A stretch of DNA of 64,000 nucleotides from Maridesulfovibrio salexigens DSM 2638 (GCF_000023445.1 NC_012881.1:1307501-1371500); one strand, 5' to 3'; numbered from the stretch's first letter, positions 22,347 to 31,562 are shown. Numbers and translations: made by a program. Notes: a model not told the origin generated them from the letters alone.

Positions 22347-23114
22347 TTGAAGAAGTACAGAGGTATCTACCTCAAGAATGACAAGGAGATTGGCCTCATG
22401 CGTGAGGCCAATCGTCTTGTTTCTACCATTTTAGATATGCTGGGTGAAGCAATCAAGCCGGGTATCACTACCATGAGTCTTGAAGATATCGCCTGCAAAG
22501 CCTGCGAAGGTTATGGTGTTAAACCTGCTTTCAAAGGTTACCACGGGTTTCCTTTTGCCCTTTGCTGTTCCGTGAACGAAGAAATTGTTCACGGATTTCC
22601 TTCTGAGAAGAGAATTCTTGAAGAAGGTGATATAGTCAGCATTGATATGGGTGTTATTTATCAGGGCTTTTACGGTGATTCCGCCCGTACTTACCCGGTC
22701 GGCAAGGTAGCCGACTCTACCCGCAATCTTCTTGATGTTACTCGTGAGTCTCTCATGCGCGGTATCAAGCAGGCATTGCCGGGCAACAGTCTTTATGATA
22801 TTTCCCGGGCAGTTCAGGAATATGCAGAAGGAGCAGGGTTCGGAGTTGTGCGCCGCTTTGTAGGCCACGGCATCGGACGAAACCTTCATGAAAAACCTGA
22901 AGTTCCCAACTTTGTACCCTCGGGTCTTCCCGGTGTGCAGCTCAGAACAGGAATGGTAATCGCCATCGAACCGATGGTGACTGAAGGTTCTCATGACATC
23001 GAAATTCTCGATGACAAATGGACCGCAGTGACCAAGGACAGGAAGCTGTCCGCCCATTTTGAACACACCGTTGCCATTACTGCGGACGGGCCTCAGATTT
23101 TGAGCCTTTCCTAA
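22347..23114 (+). CDS. map: Methionine aminopeptidase, type I
   Basis: Removes the initiator methionine from new proteins; dinuclear metal peptidase, 255 residues from a TTG start six bases after secY (a downstream ATG at 22398 would truncate conserved sequence). Metal ligands visible: two Asp in SIDMGVIYQGFYGDSART, His in FVGHGIGRNLHEKPEVPN, Glu in AIEPMVTEG and Glu in FEHTVAIT. The substrate-binding YHGFPFALCCSVNEEIVHG is also present. No N-terminal zinc-finger extension. Confidence 0.96.
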   Translation: MKKYRGIYLKNDKEIGLMREANRLVSTILDMLGEAIKPGITTMSLEDIACKACEGYGVKPAFKGYHGFPFALCCSVNEEIVHGFPSEKRILEEGDIVSIDMGVIYQGFYGDSARTYPVGKVADSTRNLLDVTRESLMRGIKQALPGNSLYDISRAVQEYAEGAGFGVVRRFVGHGIGRNLHEKPEVPNFVPSGLPGVQLRTGMVIAIEPMVTEGSHDIEILDDKWTAVTKDRKLSAHFEHTVAITADGPQILSLS

Positions 23115-23302
23115 TTTATTTTAAGTACTCCATAGGGGTTGATTTTTCTGAAATCGTTCTGTAGAGTACACGTCTTGAATTTCGCGGCAACGAAAGACTG
23201 GCATGGTACAGTTACCCTTTAGCCGGGTAGCTAGGCATTAGGCCCACAATCGGCTAGCTCCCGATTGTTGAAACTGTTTAACTGCATTATTTGGAGACGG
23301 TC
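23115..23302 (+). promoter_or_regulatory. Structured leader before the alpha operon (rpmJ)
   Basis: 188 non-coding bases. ACAATCGG (23246-23253) and CCGATTGT (23261-23268) form a perfect hairpin with a seven-base loop. The segment CGGGTAGCTAG (23224-23234) can instead pair with CTAGCTCCCG (23254-23263), which would break that hairpin, and ACAGTT (23208-23213) can close the whole unit by pairing with AACTGT (23272-23277). Alternative structures suggest autogenous control, in analogy to S4 binding to the alpha leader of E. coli. Confidence 0.45.
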
Positions 23303-23416
23303 ATGAAAGTAAGACCATCTGTTAAGAAGATTTGTCCCAAATGCAAAGTAATCAGACGCAAGGGTGTTCTGAGGGTTATTTGTGACAACCCCAGACACAA
23401 ACAGCGTCAAGGATAG
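23303..23416 (+). CDS. rpmJ: 50S ribosomal protein L36
   Basis: Smallest large-subunit protein, 37 residues: [20 protein letters not shown] followed by [17 protein letters not shown]. The Cys-Cys-Cys-His zinc site (CPKC, C27, H32) is complete, so it is the C+ form. TTGGAGACGG gives the ribosome site. First gene of the alpha cluster; infA is not adjacent. Confidence 0.97.
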   Translation: MKVRPSVKKICPKCKVIRRKGVLRVICDNPRHKQRQG

Positions 23417-23428
23417 AGAGGTATAACT

Positions 23429-23800
23429 GTGGCTCGTATCGCTGGAGTAGACCTTCCGAAAAATAAGCGTTTGGATATTGCACTGACTTACATCTACGGC
23501 GTAGGTCGGACTACCGCTCTCAAGATTCTTGATACTGTTGGTATCGACTGGACACTCAAAACTGATGATCTCAGTGGCGAGCAGGTGAACACCATCCGTA
23601 AGGAACTTGAAGATAATTACAAAGTTGAAGGTGACCTTCGCCGTGATCAGATCGCTGACATTAAGCGTCTGATGGATATCGGCTGTTACCGTGGACTGCG
23701 CCACCGTCGCGGACTGCCCGTGCGTGGACAGAGCTCCAAGACCAACGCAAGAACTCGCAAAGGTCCCCGTCGCTCTGTAATGAGCAGGAAGAAGAAATAA
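23429..23800 (+). CDS. rpsM: 30S ribosomal protein S13
   Basis: Small-subunit head protein contacting the large subunit and P-site tRNA, 123 residues from [23 protein letters not shown] at the start, [12 protein letters not shown], and the C-terminal tail [20 protein letters not shown] are diagnostic. Twelve bases after rpmJ, with GAGAGG as ribosome site. Confidence 0.98.
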   Translation: MARIAGVDLPKNKRLDIALTYIYGVGRTTALKILDTVGIDWTLKTDDLSGEQVNTIRKELEDNYKVEGDLRRDQIADIKRLMDIGCYRGLRHRRGLPVRGQSSKTNARTRKGPRRSVMSRKKK

Positions 23801-23873
23801 TATAATCCGCAGTTGTCAGACCATGTAAAGGTCCCACGTGCTGCTGATATAAATTCATTCTGGAGAGAATGGT

Positions 23874-24263
23874 ATGGCTAGACCTCGCCGTTCCGGCAAG
23901 AAAAAAGAGAAAAAGAATGTTCCCGTGGGCATTGCTCACGTAAAAGCAACATTCAACAATACCATCATCACCTTCACTGACCTGAAGGGTAACGTGATCA
24001 GCTGGGCTACTTCCGGTGCATCCGGTTTCAAGGGATCTAGAAAATCTACTCCCTTTGCTGCACAGGTTGCTGCTGAAACCGCTGCAAGAAAAGCTCAGGA
24101 TCAGGGTATGCGTACCGTTGGTATTTTCGTCAAAGGCCCCGGCTCCGGTCGTGAAGCAGCAATGCGCGCAATCGGTAACGTCGGTATGAAGGTTAACTTC
24201 ATTCGCGATATAACACCCATCCCGCACAACGGCTGTCGTCCGCCGAAACGTCGCAGGGTCTAA
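23874..24263 (+). CDS. rpsK: 30S ribosomal protein S11
   Basis: Platform protein near the Shine-Dalgarno helix, 129 residues. [55 protein letters not shown] and the C-terminal [18 protein letters not shown] are diagnostic. The 73-base gap from rpsM is larger than elsewhere in this cluster but shows no terminator. Confidence 0.98.
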   Translation: MARPRRSGKKKEKKNVPVGIAHVKATFNNTIITFTDLKGNVISWATSGASGFKGSRKSTPFAAQVAAETAARKAQDQGMRTVGIFVKGPGSGREAAMRAIGNVGMKVNFIRDITPIPHNGCRPPKRRRV

Positions 24264-24282
24264 TTTCGAAGGAGTAATAACC

Positions 24283-24909
24283 TTGGCCAGATATACTAAA
24301 GCAAAGTGCAGACTGTGTCGTCGTGAAGGCGAAAAGCTTTTCATCAAAGGCGACCGCTGCTTTACTGATAAGTGCTCTTATGAACGTCGTCCTTATGCTC
24401 CCGGTATTGCCGGTCGCATGAGAAAGAAAATGAGCGACTACGCAATTCAGCTTCGTGAGAAGCAGAAAGTGCGTCGCATGTACGGTGTCCTCGAAGGCCA
24501 GTTCCGCAGCTACTTCAAGCGCGCAGACGGCATGAAAGGCGTAACCGGTGCGAACCTGCTCATGCTTCTTGAGACCCGCCTTGACAACACTGTTTACCGT
24601 CTTGGTTTTGCCAACTCTCGCGCGCAGGCTCGCCAGCTCGTGAAACACGGTATCTTCACCAAAAACGGCAGACGTGTTAATGTTCCTTCCATGCATGTAA
24701 AACCCGGTGATGTAATCGAGGTTCGTGAAGAATCCCGTAAGATCCCCGTGATTGCAGAAGCACAGGAAGTTATTGCCCGTCGTGGCTGCCCTGAGTGGCT
24801 CGAAGCTGACGGTGCTAATTTCAAAGGTGAAGTTAAAGCGATGCCGACTAGGGAAGATATCCAGTTCCCTATCAACGAACAGCTGATTGTCGAGCTGTAC
24901 TCCAAATAA
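24283..24909 (+). CDS. rpsD: 30S ribosomal protein S4
   Basis: Primary 16S rRNA-binding protein, 208 residues from a TTG start with GAAGGAG upstream. The N-terminus has a zinc-binding set, CRLC then CFTDKC (about residues 9-31), so it is the C+ form. The S4 RNA-binding domain is [20 protein letters not shown] followed by [17 protein letters not shown] (about residues 97-140). In E. coli S4 is the repressor of the alpha operon. Confidence 0.98.
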   Translation: MARYTKAKCRLCRREGEKLFIKGDRCFTDKCSYERRPYAPGIAGRMRKKMSDYAIQLREKQKVRRMYGVLEGQFRSYFKRADGMKGVTGANLLMLLETRLDNTVYRLGFANSRAQARQLVKHGIFTKNGRRVNVPSMHVKPGDVIEVREESRKIPVIAEAQEVIARRGCPEWLEADGANFKGEVKAMPTREDIQFPINEQLIVELYSK

Positions 24910-24922
24910 GAAGGATTAGTGC

Positions 24923-25963
24923 ATGCTTATTCAAGACGGTGACAAACTCATCAACACCCGCAACTGGGCCGAGCTGGTTAAGCCGGAACAGCTTGTGCGT
25001 GACCCCAAGTCTAACGAGCTTTATGGTAAGTTCATTTGTGAACCCCTTGAGCGCGGATTTGGAACAACCATCGGTAACTCTCTCCGCAGAGTACTGCTCT
25101 CTTCAATGCAGGGAGCTGCCGCGGTTGCTGTAAAGATCGAAGGAGTTCAGCACGAATTCACCACTATTGAAGGTGTGATGGAAGATGTGACTGAGATTGT
25201 TCTGAACATCAAGCAGATCAGATTCGCAATGACTACAGATGAACCCCAGTTTCTTACCCTTCGGGTCAATAAGCAGGGCGTCGTCACCGCAGCTGATATT
25301 CAGGAAAACCAGAACGTCAAAGTCCTCAATCCTGAGCAGATTATTGCGACTCTGTCCGAGAAGATGGACATGGAGATGACTTTCGAGATCCGCATGGGTA
25401 AAGGTTACGTACCTGCAGACATGCACGAAGGTCTTGTCAATGAAATCGGTCACATCATTCTTGATTCCAGCTTTTCTCCTATCCGTAAGGTAGCTTACAG
25501 TGTGGAGCAGGCTCGTGTCGGACAGATGACCAACTACGACAAGCTTATCATCGAAGTTTTCACCGATGGTTCCGTTACCCCTGAGGATGCAATTGCCTAC
25601 AGTGCAAAGATCCTCAAGGATCAGCTCTCCGTATTCATCAACTTTGATGAAATGGGATCCGAGCAGGAAGAGTCCAAAGAAAGCGACCTCGATCTCAACC
25701 CGAATCTGTTCAAGAGCATCGACGAACTCGAACTCTCCGTTCGTGCTACCAACTGCCTCAAGGCAGCTAACATTCGCATTGTTGGTGAACTTGTGCAGCG
25801 CACTGAGCAGACCATGCTTAAAACCAAGAACTTCGGACGTAAGTCTCTCGACGAAATCCGCCGCGTTCTTGACAGCATGGAACTTAAGTTCGGTATGGTC
25901 CTCGAGGATTTCGATAAAAAGCATCAGGAATGGCTGAAGAGGAAAGAGAAAAATGAGGCATAA
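24923..25963 (+). CDS. rpoA: RNA polymerase alpha subunit
   Basis: Scaffold for RNA polymerase assembly, 346 residues. The N-terminal dimerisation domain has [20 protein letters not shown] (about residue 35) and KGYVPA; after a linker with acidic [14 protein letters not shown] the C-terminal DNA/activator-binding domain shows [17 protein letters not shown] and [16 protein letters not shown]. Slightly longer than E. coli's 329, mainly in the C-terminal tail ([15 protein letters not shown]). Overlaps rplQ by 11 bases. Confidence 0.98.
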   Translation: MLIQDGDKLINTRNWAELVKPEQLVRDPKSNELYGKFICEPLERGFGTTIGNSLRRVLLSSMQGAAAVAVKIEGVQHEFTTIEGVMEDVTEIVLNIKQIRFAMTTDEPQFLTLRVNKQGVVTAADIQENQNVKVLNPEQIIATLSEKMDMEMTFEIRMGKGYVPADMHEGLVNEIGHIILDSSFSPIRKVAYSVEQARVGQMTNYDKLIIEVFTDGSVTPEDAIAYSAKILKDQLSVFINFDEMGSEQEESKESDLDLNPNLFKSIDELELSVRATNCLKAANIRIVGELVQRTEQTMLKTKNFGRKSLDEIRRVLDSMELKFGMVLEDFDKKHQEWLKRKEKNEA

Positions 25964-26378
25964 AAAGTCCGGAAGAAAGTTCAACAGAAGCGCTTCCCAC
26001 AGGAAGGCCATGTTGAGAAACATGGTTCGCTCTCTGCTGACCTATGAACATATCCGTACCACCGAGCCTAAAGCAAAGGAACTGAGAAGCTCTTGCGAAA
26101 AGCTTATCACCCTTGCTCTCCGCAACGACCTTCACTCTCGTCGTCTTGCTTACAAGACTCTTGAGAACCACGGTCTTGTTAAAAGGCTTTTCGATGAAAT
26201 CGGCCCCCGCTACGAAGGCGGCGGCGGTGGTTACACTCGCATCATCAAGCTCGCTGAACCCCGTAAGGGTGACTGCGCTCCCATGTGCATCATCGAGCTG
26301 ACCAAACGTGCTGAAGCTCCTGCTGAAGAAGCTGCGGCAACCACTGAAGCTCCCGCTGAGGAAGCTCAGGAAGCATAA
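25953..26378 (+). CDS. rplQ: 50S ribosomal protein L17
   Basis: Large-subunit protein next to the tunnel exit, 141 residues. [20 protein letters not shown] and [20 protein letters not shown] are diagnostic. After the core (ending MCIIELTKR) there is an Ala/Glu tail of about 25 residues, [20 protein letters not shown], absent from E. coli L17. The start is inside rpoA, so translation is coupled. Ends the ribosomal block. Confidence 0.97.
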   Translation: MRHKKSGRKFNRSASHRKAMLRNMVRSLLTYEHIRTTEPKAKELRSSCEKLITLALRNDLHSRRLAYKTLENHGLVKRLFDEIGPRYEGGGGGYTRIIKLAEPRKGDCAPMCIIELTKRAEAPAEEAAATTEAPAEEAQEA

Positions 26379-26392
26379 ATCAATGCTTATCC

Positions 26393-26426
26393 AAAGGGGC
26401 GGAAAATATTCCGCCCCTTTTTTTTA
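26393..26426 (+). terminator. Terminator after rplQ
   Basis: A perfect 12-bp stem (26393-26404 with 26409-26420), four-base loop AATA, followed by eight T. Ends the alpha cluster. Confidence 0.93.
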
Positions 26427-26462
26427 TAACTACATATAGATATTTTCGATACGAGAGATTAC

Positions 26463-27356
26463 ATGGACTTACGTCGACTCGAAGCCTTCTGCAAGGTATA
26501 CGAATTAAAGAGTTTTTCCAAAGCTGGTAAAGAACTGTTTCTTTCTCAGCCCACTATCAGTGCTCATATCTCCACTTTGGAAGAAGAGCTTGGTGTTCCG
26601 CTCTTCGACCGTTTGGGCAGGTCTATTATGGCTACCCAGGCTGGTGAGGTGCTTTATCGCAATGCGAAAGATATTTACAGTCTGATCGGAAAAGCGCAGT
26701 CAGAAATCAACATCCTGCGCGATAAAGTTGTCGGTGATTTGGAAATTGGCGGTAGTACTATTCCTTCTCACTACCTTTTGCCTGAAATTCTTTATAATTA
26801 TTGCAAAAAGTATCCTGACGTAAGCGTGCATCTCTCTGTAGGTGACACGGCTGAGATACTTGAAAAAGTCCGCTCAGGTGAGTTGATTATAGGTGTTGTC
26901 GGGGCTACTGCTGACGTTCCGAATATCGAGTTTGTTCCTATTATGCGCGATGAACTGGTTATAGTCGCTCCTCCGGTATTGGTTCGCAATTATGATGTAA
27001 TTGATGACATTCAGCATCTTGCTGAACTTCCTTGGGTCATGCGCGAAGGTGGTTCCGGTACACGCAAGGCGCTTGAGGCCGGTTTATCTGAAATGGGCAC
27101 CAGTGTTCGTGAGCTTAACGTTACTGTCTGGGTTGAATCCACCCAAGCTGTTGTGCAGTGCGTGAGGGCCGGACTCGGTGTCAGTGTGACTTCTCGCCTT
27201 GCGGCACAACCGCTTATTGATTCAGGTGAACTTGTTCACATCAGCGATCTACCGCTTAATCTTGATAGAAGTTTTTATCTTGCTCACCTTCAGGGAAGGG
27301 AGTTTTTCCCTGCTGTTCGTTACTTCATTGAGCATGTTAAGAGTTTGTCCAATTAG
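26463..27356 (+). CDS. LysR-family transcriptional regulator
   Basis: 297 residues. The N-terminal winged helix-turn-helix is seen in FCKVYELKSFSKAGKELFLS and QPTISAHISTLEEELGVPLF (residues 9-49), followed by the substrate-binding domain with GDLEIGGSTIPSHYLLPEIL. It resembles CysB/CysL-like regulators; a family annotated as 'selenium metabolism-associated LysR' has a similar N-terminus, but this is a recollection and not proof. It is a single-gene unit between two terminators, convergent with mqnA, so its target cannot be told from context. Confidence 0.85.
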   Translation: MDLRRLEAFCKVYELKSFSKAGKELFLSQPTISAHISTLEEELGVPLFDRLGRSIMATQAGEVLYRNAKDIYSLIGKAQSEINILRDKVVGDLEIGGSTIPSHYLLPEILYNYCKKYPDVSVHLSVGDTAEILEKVRSGELIIGVVGATADVPNIEFVPIMRDELVIVAPPVLVRNYDVIDDIQHLAELPWVMREGGSGTRKALEAGLSEMGTSVRELNVTVWVESTQAVVQCVRAGLGVSVTSRLAAQPLIDSGELVHISDLPLNLDRSFYLAHLQGREFFPAVRYFIEHVKSLSN

Positions 27357-27368
27357 TACGAGTAAATC

Positions 27369-27410
27369 AAAAAGGCCGGATATGCATGAAGCATATCCGG
27401 CCTTTTTTTT
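27369..27410. terminator. Bidirectional terminator between the LysR gene and mqnA
   Basis: A perfect 17-bp stem (27369-27385 with 27391-27407) with A run on the left and T run on the right, so it can stop transcription from both sides. It lies between two converging genes. Confidence 0.92.
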
Positions 27411-27422
27411 GCGTTAAAAATA

Positions 27423-28247
27423 TTAGATATCGAGAAATTCAAGTTCTGGTATATGGTCAATCTGTCCGGTTTTTAATAAATATTTCGAAAAGACTTTCAG
27501 TCCTTCAATTTCTGTTTTGCCTAAATCGTACACTAGACCGTCATAATAGGAGCGGCTTTCTTCGAGATTAAGCATGGTCTTATCGGCCGTCATCTCGCAG
27601 ATTTTTTCAATATTTGCCTGCCCCCATTCTTTAGCACGAATTAAATCGCGCACAGCCTGCTTCACGTCTTCTCGGTGTGCTGCATCGCGCCGTACTGTCC
27701 AGATGCCGAAGATGAAAGGAAGTCCGGTCCATCTTATCCACTCTTCGCCCAGATCAAATATGTAAGGATACTCTGCATGCTTGCGCAGGTTCAGAGCTTC
27801 ATCGCCAATGCAAAGGATAGCTTCAGGCTTTTCACCTGATTCAAGTCGTTCGGTTGCGTTACCGGTTTCGTAGGTAGCATTGAGAGGAATGTACTCTGAA
27901 AGCAGAATCTTAAGCAGTGCTGCAGAAGTGTGGGTCTGTGCGCTAACCAGCACATTGCAACCTTTGAGTTGTTCAAGAGGCTTGCGGCTGATCATAATTA
28001 CGGATTGGACCGGGCCACGGCTGCCGATGGCCAGATCGGGAAGCAGCAAATATTGCTCAGCATGGCGCAGGTATTCAATGCTGGAGTTGGATGCAATATG
28101 CATCAATCCTTCGGACATCATTTTGTTCAACTGTGCCGGAGGACCGTAAACAAATTCAAAGTCGTTGGCGATCAGACCTGATTCAAGGGGATAGTAGATC
28201 GGCAGAACGTTTAAATATGAAATACGGCCGACTTTAACTTTATCCAT
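27423..28247 (-). CDS. mqnA: Chorismate dehydratase (futalosine pathway)
   Basis: First step of the futalosine route to menaquinone: chorismate to 3-enolpyruvylbenzoate. 274 residues from the ATG at 28247, which has GGAG seven bases upstream; earlier in-frame ATGs at 28253 and 28262 lie inside mqnC and lack a ribosome site. The periplasmic-binding-like fold of the family shows in VGRISYLNVLPIYYPLE, ASNSSIEYLRHAEQYLLLPD, LGEEWIRWTGLPFIFGIWTV. Overlaps the end of mqnC by eight bases and ends the operon. Confidence 0.93.
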   Translation of the reverse strand: MDKVKVGRISYLNVLPIYYPLESGLIANDFEFVYGPPAQLNKMMSEGLMHIASNSSIEYLRHAEQYLLLPDLAIGSRGPVQSVIMISRKPLEQLKGCNVLVSAQTHTSAALLKILLSEYIPLNATYETGNATERLESGEKPEAILCIGDEALNLRKHAEYPYIFDLGEEWIRWTGLPFIFGIWTVRRDAAHREDVKQAVRDLIRAKEWGQANIEKICEMTADKTMLNLEESRSYYDGLVYDLGKTEIEGLKVFSKYLLKTGQIDHIPELEFLDI

Positions 28248-29337
28248 TAGCATTCTCCGCAAGGGTGTAATCCATAAGCCTTTGCTTGGGCATGAATCCG
28301 GCTTTTTTGATCAGGTTATGGATTTCTGCTTCAGAGAGCCTGAAGCTAACGCCAGCGGCTTTTACAACGTTTTCTTCAATCATGGTAGATCCGAAGTCAT
28401 TTCCGCCATAGAAAAGCGCTAACTGCGAAATTTTCGGACCCATAGTAACCCACGAAACCTGCACGTTGTCAAAGTTGTCGAGAACAATGCGAGATACTGC
28501 AAGCATCCGTAAATATTCAACACTGGTCATTTTGCGTGCATTAGGAATATTGGTGTTGTCCGGCTGGAAAGTCCAAGGAATAAAGGCAGTGAATCCACCG
28601 GTGCGATCCTGAACTTCCCGCAGTGCGAAAAGATGCTTGATGCGATCCACAGGCTGTTCTTCATGACCGAACATCATGGTAGCTGTGGTGCGCAGGCCAA
28701 GATTATGGGCAGTCTCCATTACTTCCAGCCACTTGGCAGCATTGCACTTATTGGGCGCGATCCTGCTGCGGACTTCATCCACCAGAATTTCGGCACCGCC
28801 ACCGGGAATGGAAGCCAGTCCAGCCTTGATAAGTCTTTGCAGAACTTCTTTGATGGAAATACCGTTCAGTTCACTCCAGTAGACAACTTCCGGTGGAGAG
28901 AAAGCATGGATATGAACCGGATAATTATCCTTAATAAAGGCTAGCATATCTTCATAGAAAGAGAGCGGAAGGTCCGGGTGGTGTCCACCCTGCATTAGAA
29001 TCTGAGTCCCTCCAAGGTCGATAGTTTCCTGAATCTTCTGACCAAGTTCTTCCCTGCTGATTACGAATCCACCATCTTTGCCCGGTGCAACGTAAAAAGC
29101 GCAGAAACGGCAGCCGCAATCACATATATTGGAGTAGTTGATATTGCGGTCGATTACATAAGTAACGATCGGTTCAGGGTGTTTTTTCATCCTGATGGAA
29201 TGGGCAAGGCTACCCAGATCAAAAAGATCAGCTTTTTCCATCAAGGTGACGGCTTCATCAAAATTTATACGTTCCCCGGCTTCAACTTTTTTTCCGATTT
29301 CCAGAACTTCAGCGGGGCTTTGAGTTAAATTTGTCAT
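28240..29337 (-). CDS. mqnC: Cyclic dehypoxanthine futalosine synthase (radical SAM)
   Basis: Cyclises dehypoxanthine futalosine. 365 residues from the ATG at 29337, just behind the mqnE stop and preceded by GAGG; longer frames would run into mqnE. Radical-SAM cluster ligands C72, C76, C79 (ICDCGCRFCAFYVAPGKDGG), then GGTQILMQGGHHPDLPLSFY and FSPPEVVYWSELNGISIKEV, which separate MqnC from MqnE. The SAM-binding region has AGLASIPGGGAEILVDEVR. Middle gene of mqnE-mqnC-mqnA. Confidence 0.95.
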   Translation of the reverse strand: MTNLTQSPAEVLEIGKKVEAGERINFDEAVTLMEKADLFDLGSLAHSIRMKKHPEPIVTYVIDRNINYSNICDCGCRFCAFYVAPGKDGGFVISREELGQKIQETIDLGGTQILMQGGHHPDLPLSFYEDMLAFIKDNYPVHIHAFSPPEVVYWSELNGISIKEVLQRLIKAGLASIPGGGAEILVDEVRSRIAPNKCNAAKWLEVMETAHNLGLRTTATMMFGHEEQPVDRIKHLFALREVQDRTGGFTAFIPWTFQPDNTNIPNARKMTSVEYLRMLAVSRIVLDNFDNVQVSWVTMGPKISQLALFYGGNDFGSTMIEENVVKAAGVSFRLSEAEIHNLIKKAGFMPKQRLMDYTLAENANG

Positions 29338-29341
29338 ATTA

Positions 29342-30430
29342 TTAAACCTCATTAAAAGCCGCATCGCGTTCAACAGGGGTGAACCCGCAACCGACAATCA
29401 TTTCTTCCAGTTCAGCACGACTCAAACCCTGTTCAGACTCGGCTCCGGCCATGTGTCCTATTTTTTCTTCGACTACAGTGCCATCGAAATCATCTGCGCC
29501 GAAATGGAGTGCTGCCTGAGCCTGCTTAACCCCGAGCATCACCCAGTAAGCTTTGATGTGGGGGATGTTGTCGAGCATAAGTCGGCTGACTGCGATATTG
29601 CGCAGTTCATCAACACCTGTAAGCGGATTATCGATCTTAAGCTTGCTGTTCTCGGTCAGGAAGGGAAGAGGAATCAGACAATTGAATCCGCCGGAAATAT
29701 CCTGCTGACGGCGTAACTGATCCAGATGGTCAACGCGGTCTGCGTAGGATTCTACATGACCGTAGAGCATGGTGCAGTTTGTCGTGTAGCCAAGTTCATG
29801 GGCTTCACCGTGGATGCGCAACCATTCTTTGCCGGGAAGTTTTTCCGGGCAGATCTTGGCGCGTACTTCAGGATTGAAAATTTCAGCACCGCCACCGGTA
29901 AGCATCTCGGAACCGGCAGCTTTCAACCGTTTGAGAACTTCAACGGTTGTGATTCCTTCTGCACTGGCAAGATGATCTATTTCCACAGCAGTGAATGCTT
30001 TAATAGCAGCCTGAGGGAGAATTTTTTTAATCTCAACGAAAGTTTCTTCGAAAAATGAAAGCGGAATATCATGATGGCAACCGCCGACAACGTGAACTTC
30101 ACGGGGGGGAATCGGTGCCTTTTCAAGCTTTTCTAGAATATCTTCTCTGCTGAGTTTGAAAGAACCGTCCTCTTCAGGTTTACGGGCATAAGCGCAGAAC
30201 AGGCAACCATTTACACAGATATTAGTGTAATTGATATGGCGGTTAATTACGTAAAAAGTTTTATTGCCGTGTAGTTGGCGTCTGCGGATGGAGGCCAGCG
30301 CTCCCAGCGCGTTGATATCGGGACAGTTGAAAAGAGTCAGTCCGTCTTCGGTGGAAATCCTTTCTCCGGCAAGCACTTTGTCGAGGATCGAGCCGAGTCC
30401 GGCATTTTGGAAGTAATTTTTTGAGATCAT
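29342..30430 (-). CDS. mqnE: Aminofutalosine synthase (radical SAM)
   Basis: Joins 3-enolpyruvylbenzoate to the adenosyl moiety of SAM. 362 residues. Cluster ligands C72, C76, C79 (NICVNGCLFCAYARKPEEDG), then VHVVGGCHHDIPLSFFEETF and GSEMLTGGGAEIFNPEVRAK, typical of MqnE. Similar in architecture to the neighbouring MqnC, as expected for related enzymes. First gene of the operon, with a good promoter 24 bases upstream and AAGGTG as ribosome site. Confidence 0.94.
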   Translation of the reverse strand: MISKNYFQNAGLGSILDKVLAGERISTEDGLTLFNCPDINALGALASIRRRQLHGNKTFYVINRHINYTNICVNGCLFCAYARKPEEDGSFKLSREDILEKLEKAPIPPREVHVVGGCHHDIPLSFFEETFVEIKKILPQAAIKAFTAVEIDHLASAEGITTVEVLKRLKAAGSEMLTGGGAEIFNPEVRAKICPEKLPGKEWLRIHGEAHELGYTTNCTMLYGHVESYADRVDHLDQLRRQQDISGGFNCLIPLPFLTENSKLKIDNPLTGVDELRNIAVSRLMLDNIPHIKAYWVMLGVKQAQAALHFGADDFDGTVVEEKIGHMAGAESEQGLSRAELEEMIVGCGFTPVERDAAFNEV

Positions 30431-30453
30431 TTATATTCACCTTTGTTCAGCCG

Positions 30454-30482
30454 TAAATAAAAGTCGCTTCCAGCCATGTCAA
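30454..30482 (-). promoter_or_regulatory. Sigma-70 promoter for mqnECA
   Basis: On the - strand TTGACA (30482-30477), exactly 17 bases, TATTTA (30459-30454). The expected start leaves a leader of about 15-20 bases before the mqnE ATG. It lies in the 91-base gap shared with the divergent mqnD. Confidence 0.65.
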
Positions 30483-30521
30483 CACTGGATTTCCGGCTCT
30501 TAAAAATATAAAACCTTGTCC

Positions 30522-31370
30522 ATGAGCAAAATATTGAAATTGGGCTATTCGCCCTGTCCGAACGATACATTTATTTTTCATGCCCTCGCTAGCGGGGCTG
30601 TCAGCATAGACCCTTTCAAATTGGACGTCACCCTCGCTGATGTAGAGGAACTGAATTCCATGGCCCGTTCAGGGAAGATGGATATCTGTAAGGTTTCCGT
30701 CTATGCCGCCGCACACATTATGGATGATTATATCCTGTTGCGCGCCGGAGGAGCTATGGGCCGCGGTGTCGGGCCGTTGCTGCTCACCGGAGCACCTTGC
30801 ACCATAGCGGACCTTGATGGCAAGCGTATTGCCATACCGGGGCGCAATACAACTGCAAATCTTCTTTTCAGCCTCATGTGCCGCGAAGCAGGAATCAAGG
30901 TGGATTTGGTGGAGATGATTTTTGATCAGGTCATGCCTGCCATCAAAAACGGAGAAGTAGATGCAGGGGTTGTTATTCACGAAGGCCGTTTCACCTACGA
31001 AGCTCTGGGCTTGTCCAAACTTGCTGACCTCGGCCAGTGGTGGGAGGATTTTTCCGGTCTGCCAATCCCGCTCGGCTCCATTGCAATCAAGCGTTCTCTG
31101 GGCGCTGAAACGGCTTCCCTCATCAATGCCGCTATCCGCAAATCCCTGACCCTTTCCTCTGTGGATGAAGAAGCTGCATGGCCCTACATCAAAGAACATG
31201 CACAGGAAATGGATGATGAGGTCATTCATAAGCATATCAAGACTTTCGTGACTGATTATTCCGATGATGTCGGTCAGGAAGGGGAGCAGGCTGTAGCCAG
31301 ACTCTTGCAGGAAGCTGCGAGGATGGATGGAATTGAATTGCCGGATCAGCCTATTTTTATTGAAATGTAA
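30522..31370 (+). CDS. mqnD: 1,4-dihydroxy-6-naphthoate synthase
   Basis: Converts cyclic dehypoxanthine futalosine to 1,4-dihydroxy-6-naphthoate. 282 residues from the ATG at 30522 (a TTG at 30516 would add two residues; neither has a clear ribosome site). LGYSPCPNDTFIFHALASG at the start, ICKVSVYAAAHIMDDYILLR, and GVVIHEGRFTYEALGLSKLA with the catalytic histidine region are diagnostic. Transcribed away from mqnECA, with its own terminator. Confidence 0.94.
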   Translation: MSKILKLGYSPCPNDTFIFHALASGAVSIDPFKLDVTLADVEELNSMARSGKMDICKVSVYAAAHIMDDYILLRAGGAMGRGVGPLLLTGAPCTIADLDGKRIAIPGRNTTANLLFSLMCREAGIKVDLVEMIFDQVMPAIKNGEVDAGVVIHEGRFTYEALGLSKLADLGQWWEDFSGLPIPLGSIAIKRSLGAETASLINAAIRKSLTLSSVDEEAAWPYIKEHAQEMDDEVIHKHIKTFVTDYSDDVGQEGEQAVARLLQEAARMDGIELPDQPIFIEM

Positions 31371-31394
31371 ATTTTACCGAAATTTACGAAAGTT

Positions 31395-31434
31395 AACTCG
31401 CAATATCTTATAAGGTATTGCGAGTTTTGTTTTT
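31395..31434 (+). terminator. Terminator after mqnD
   Basis: AACTCGCAATA (31395-31405) pairs with TATTGCGAGTT (31416-31426); the T-rich TTTTGTTTTT follows. Confidence 0.85.
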
Positions 31435-31494
31435 AAGAGAAGCTTAGTAAGCTATTTGCTCAGCCTATTAGAAGTTTTGATTTCCTATCTTGTC

Positions 31495-31527
31495 AAAAAA
31501 AGGCTGACATAGCGAACTATGCCAGCC
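31495..31527 (-). terminator. Terminator for the EamA gene at 31563
   Basis: 11-bp stem with one mismatch (31502-31512 with 31517-31527) and loop TTCG on the - strand, followed there by seven T (31501-31495). Confidence 0.85.
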
Positions 31528-31562
31528 CTGAAATCTAGGACTAATGTGCAGAAATAGATGTA

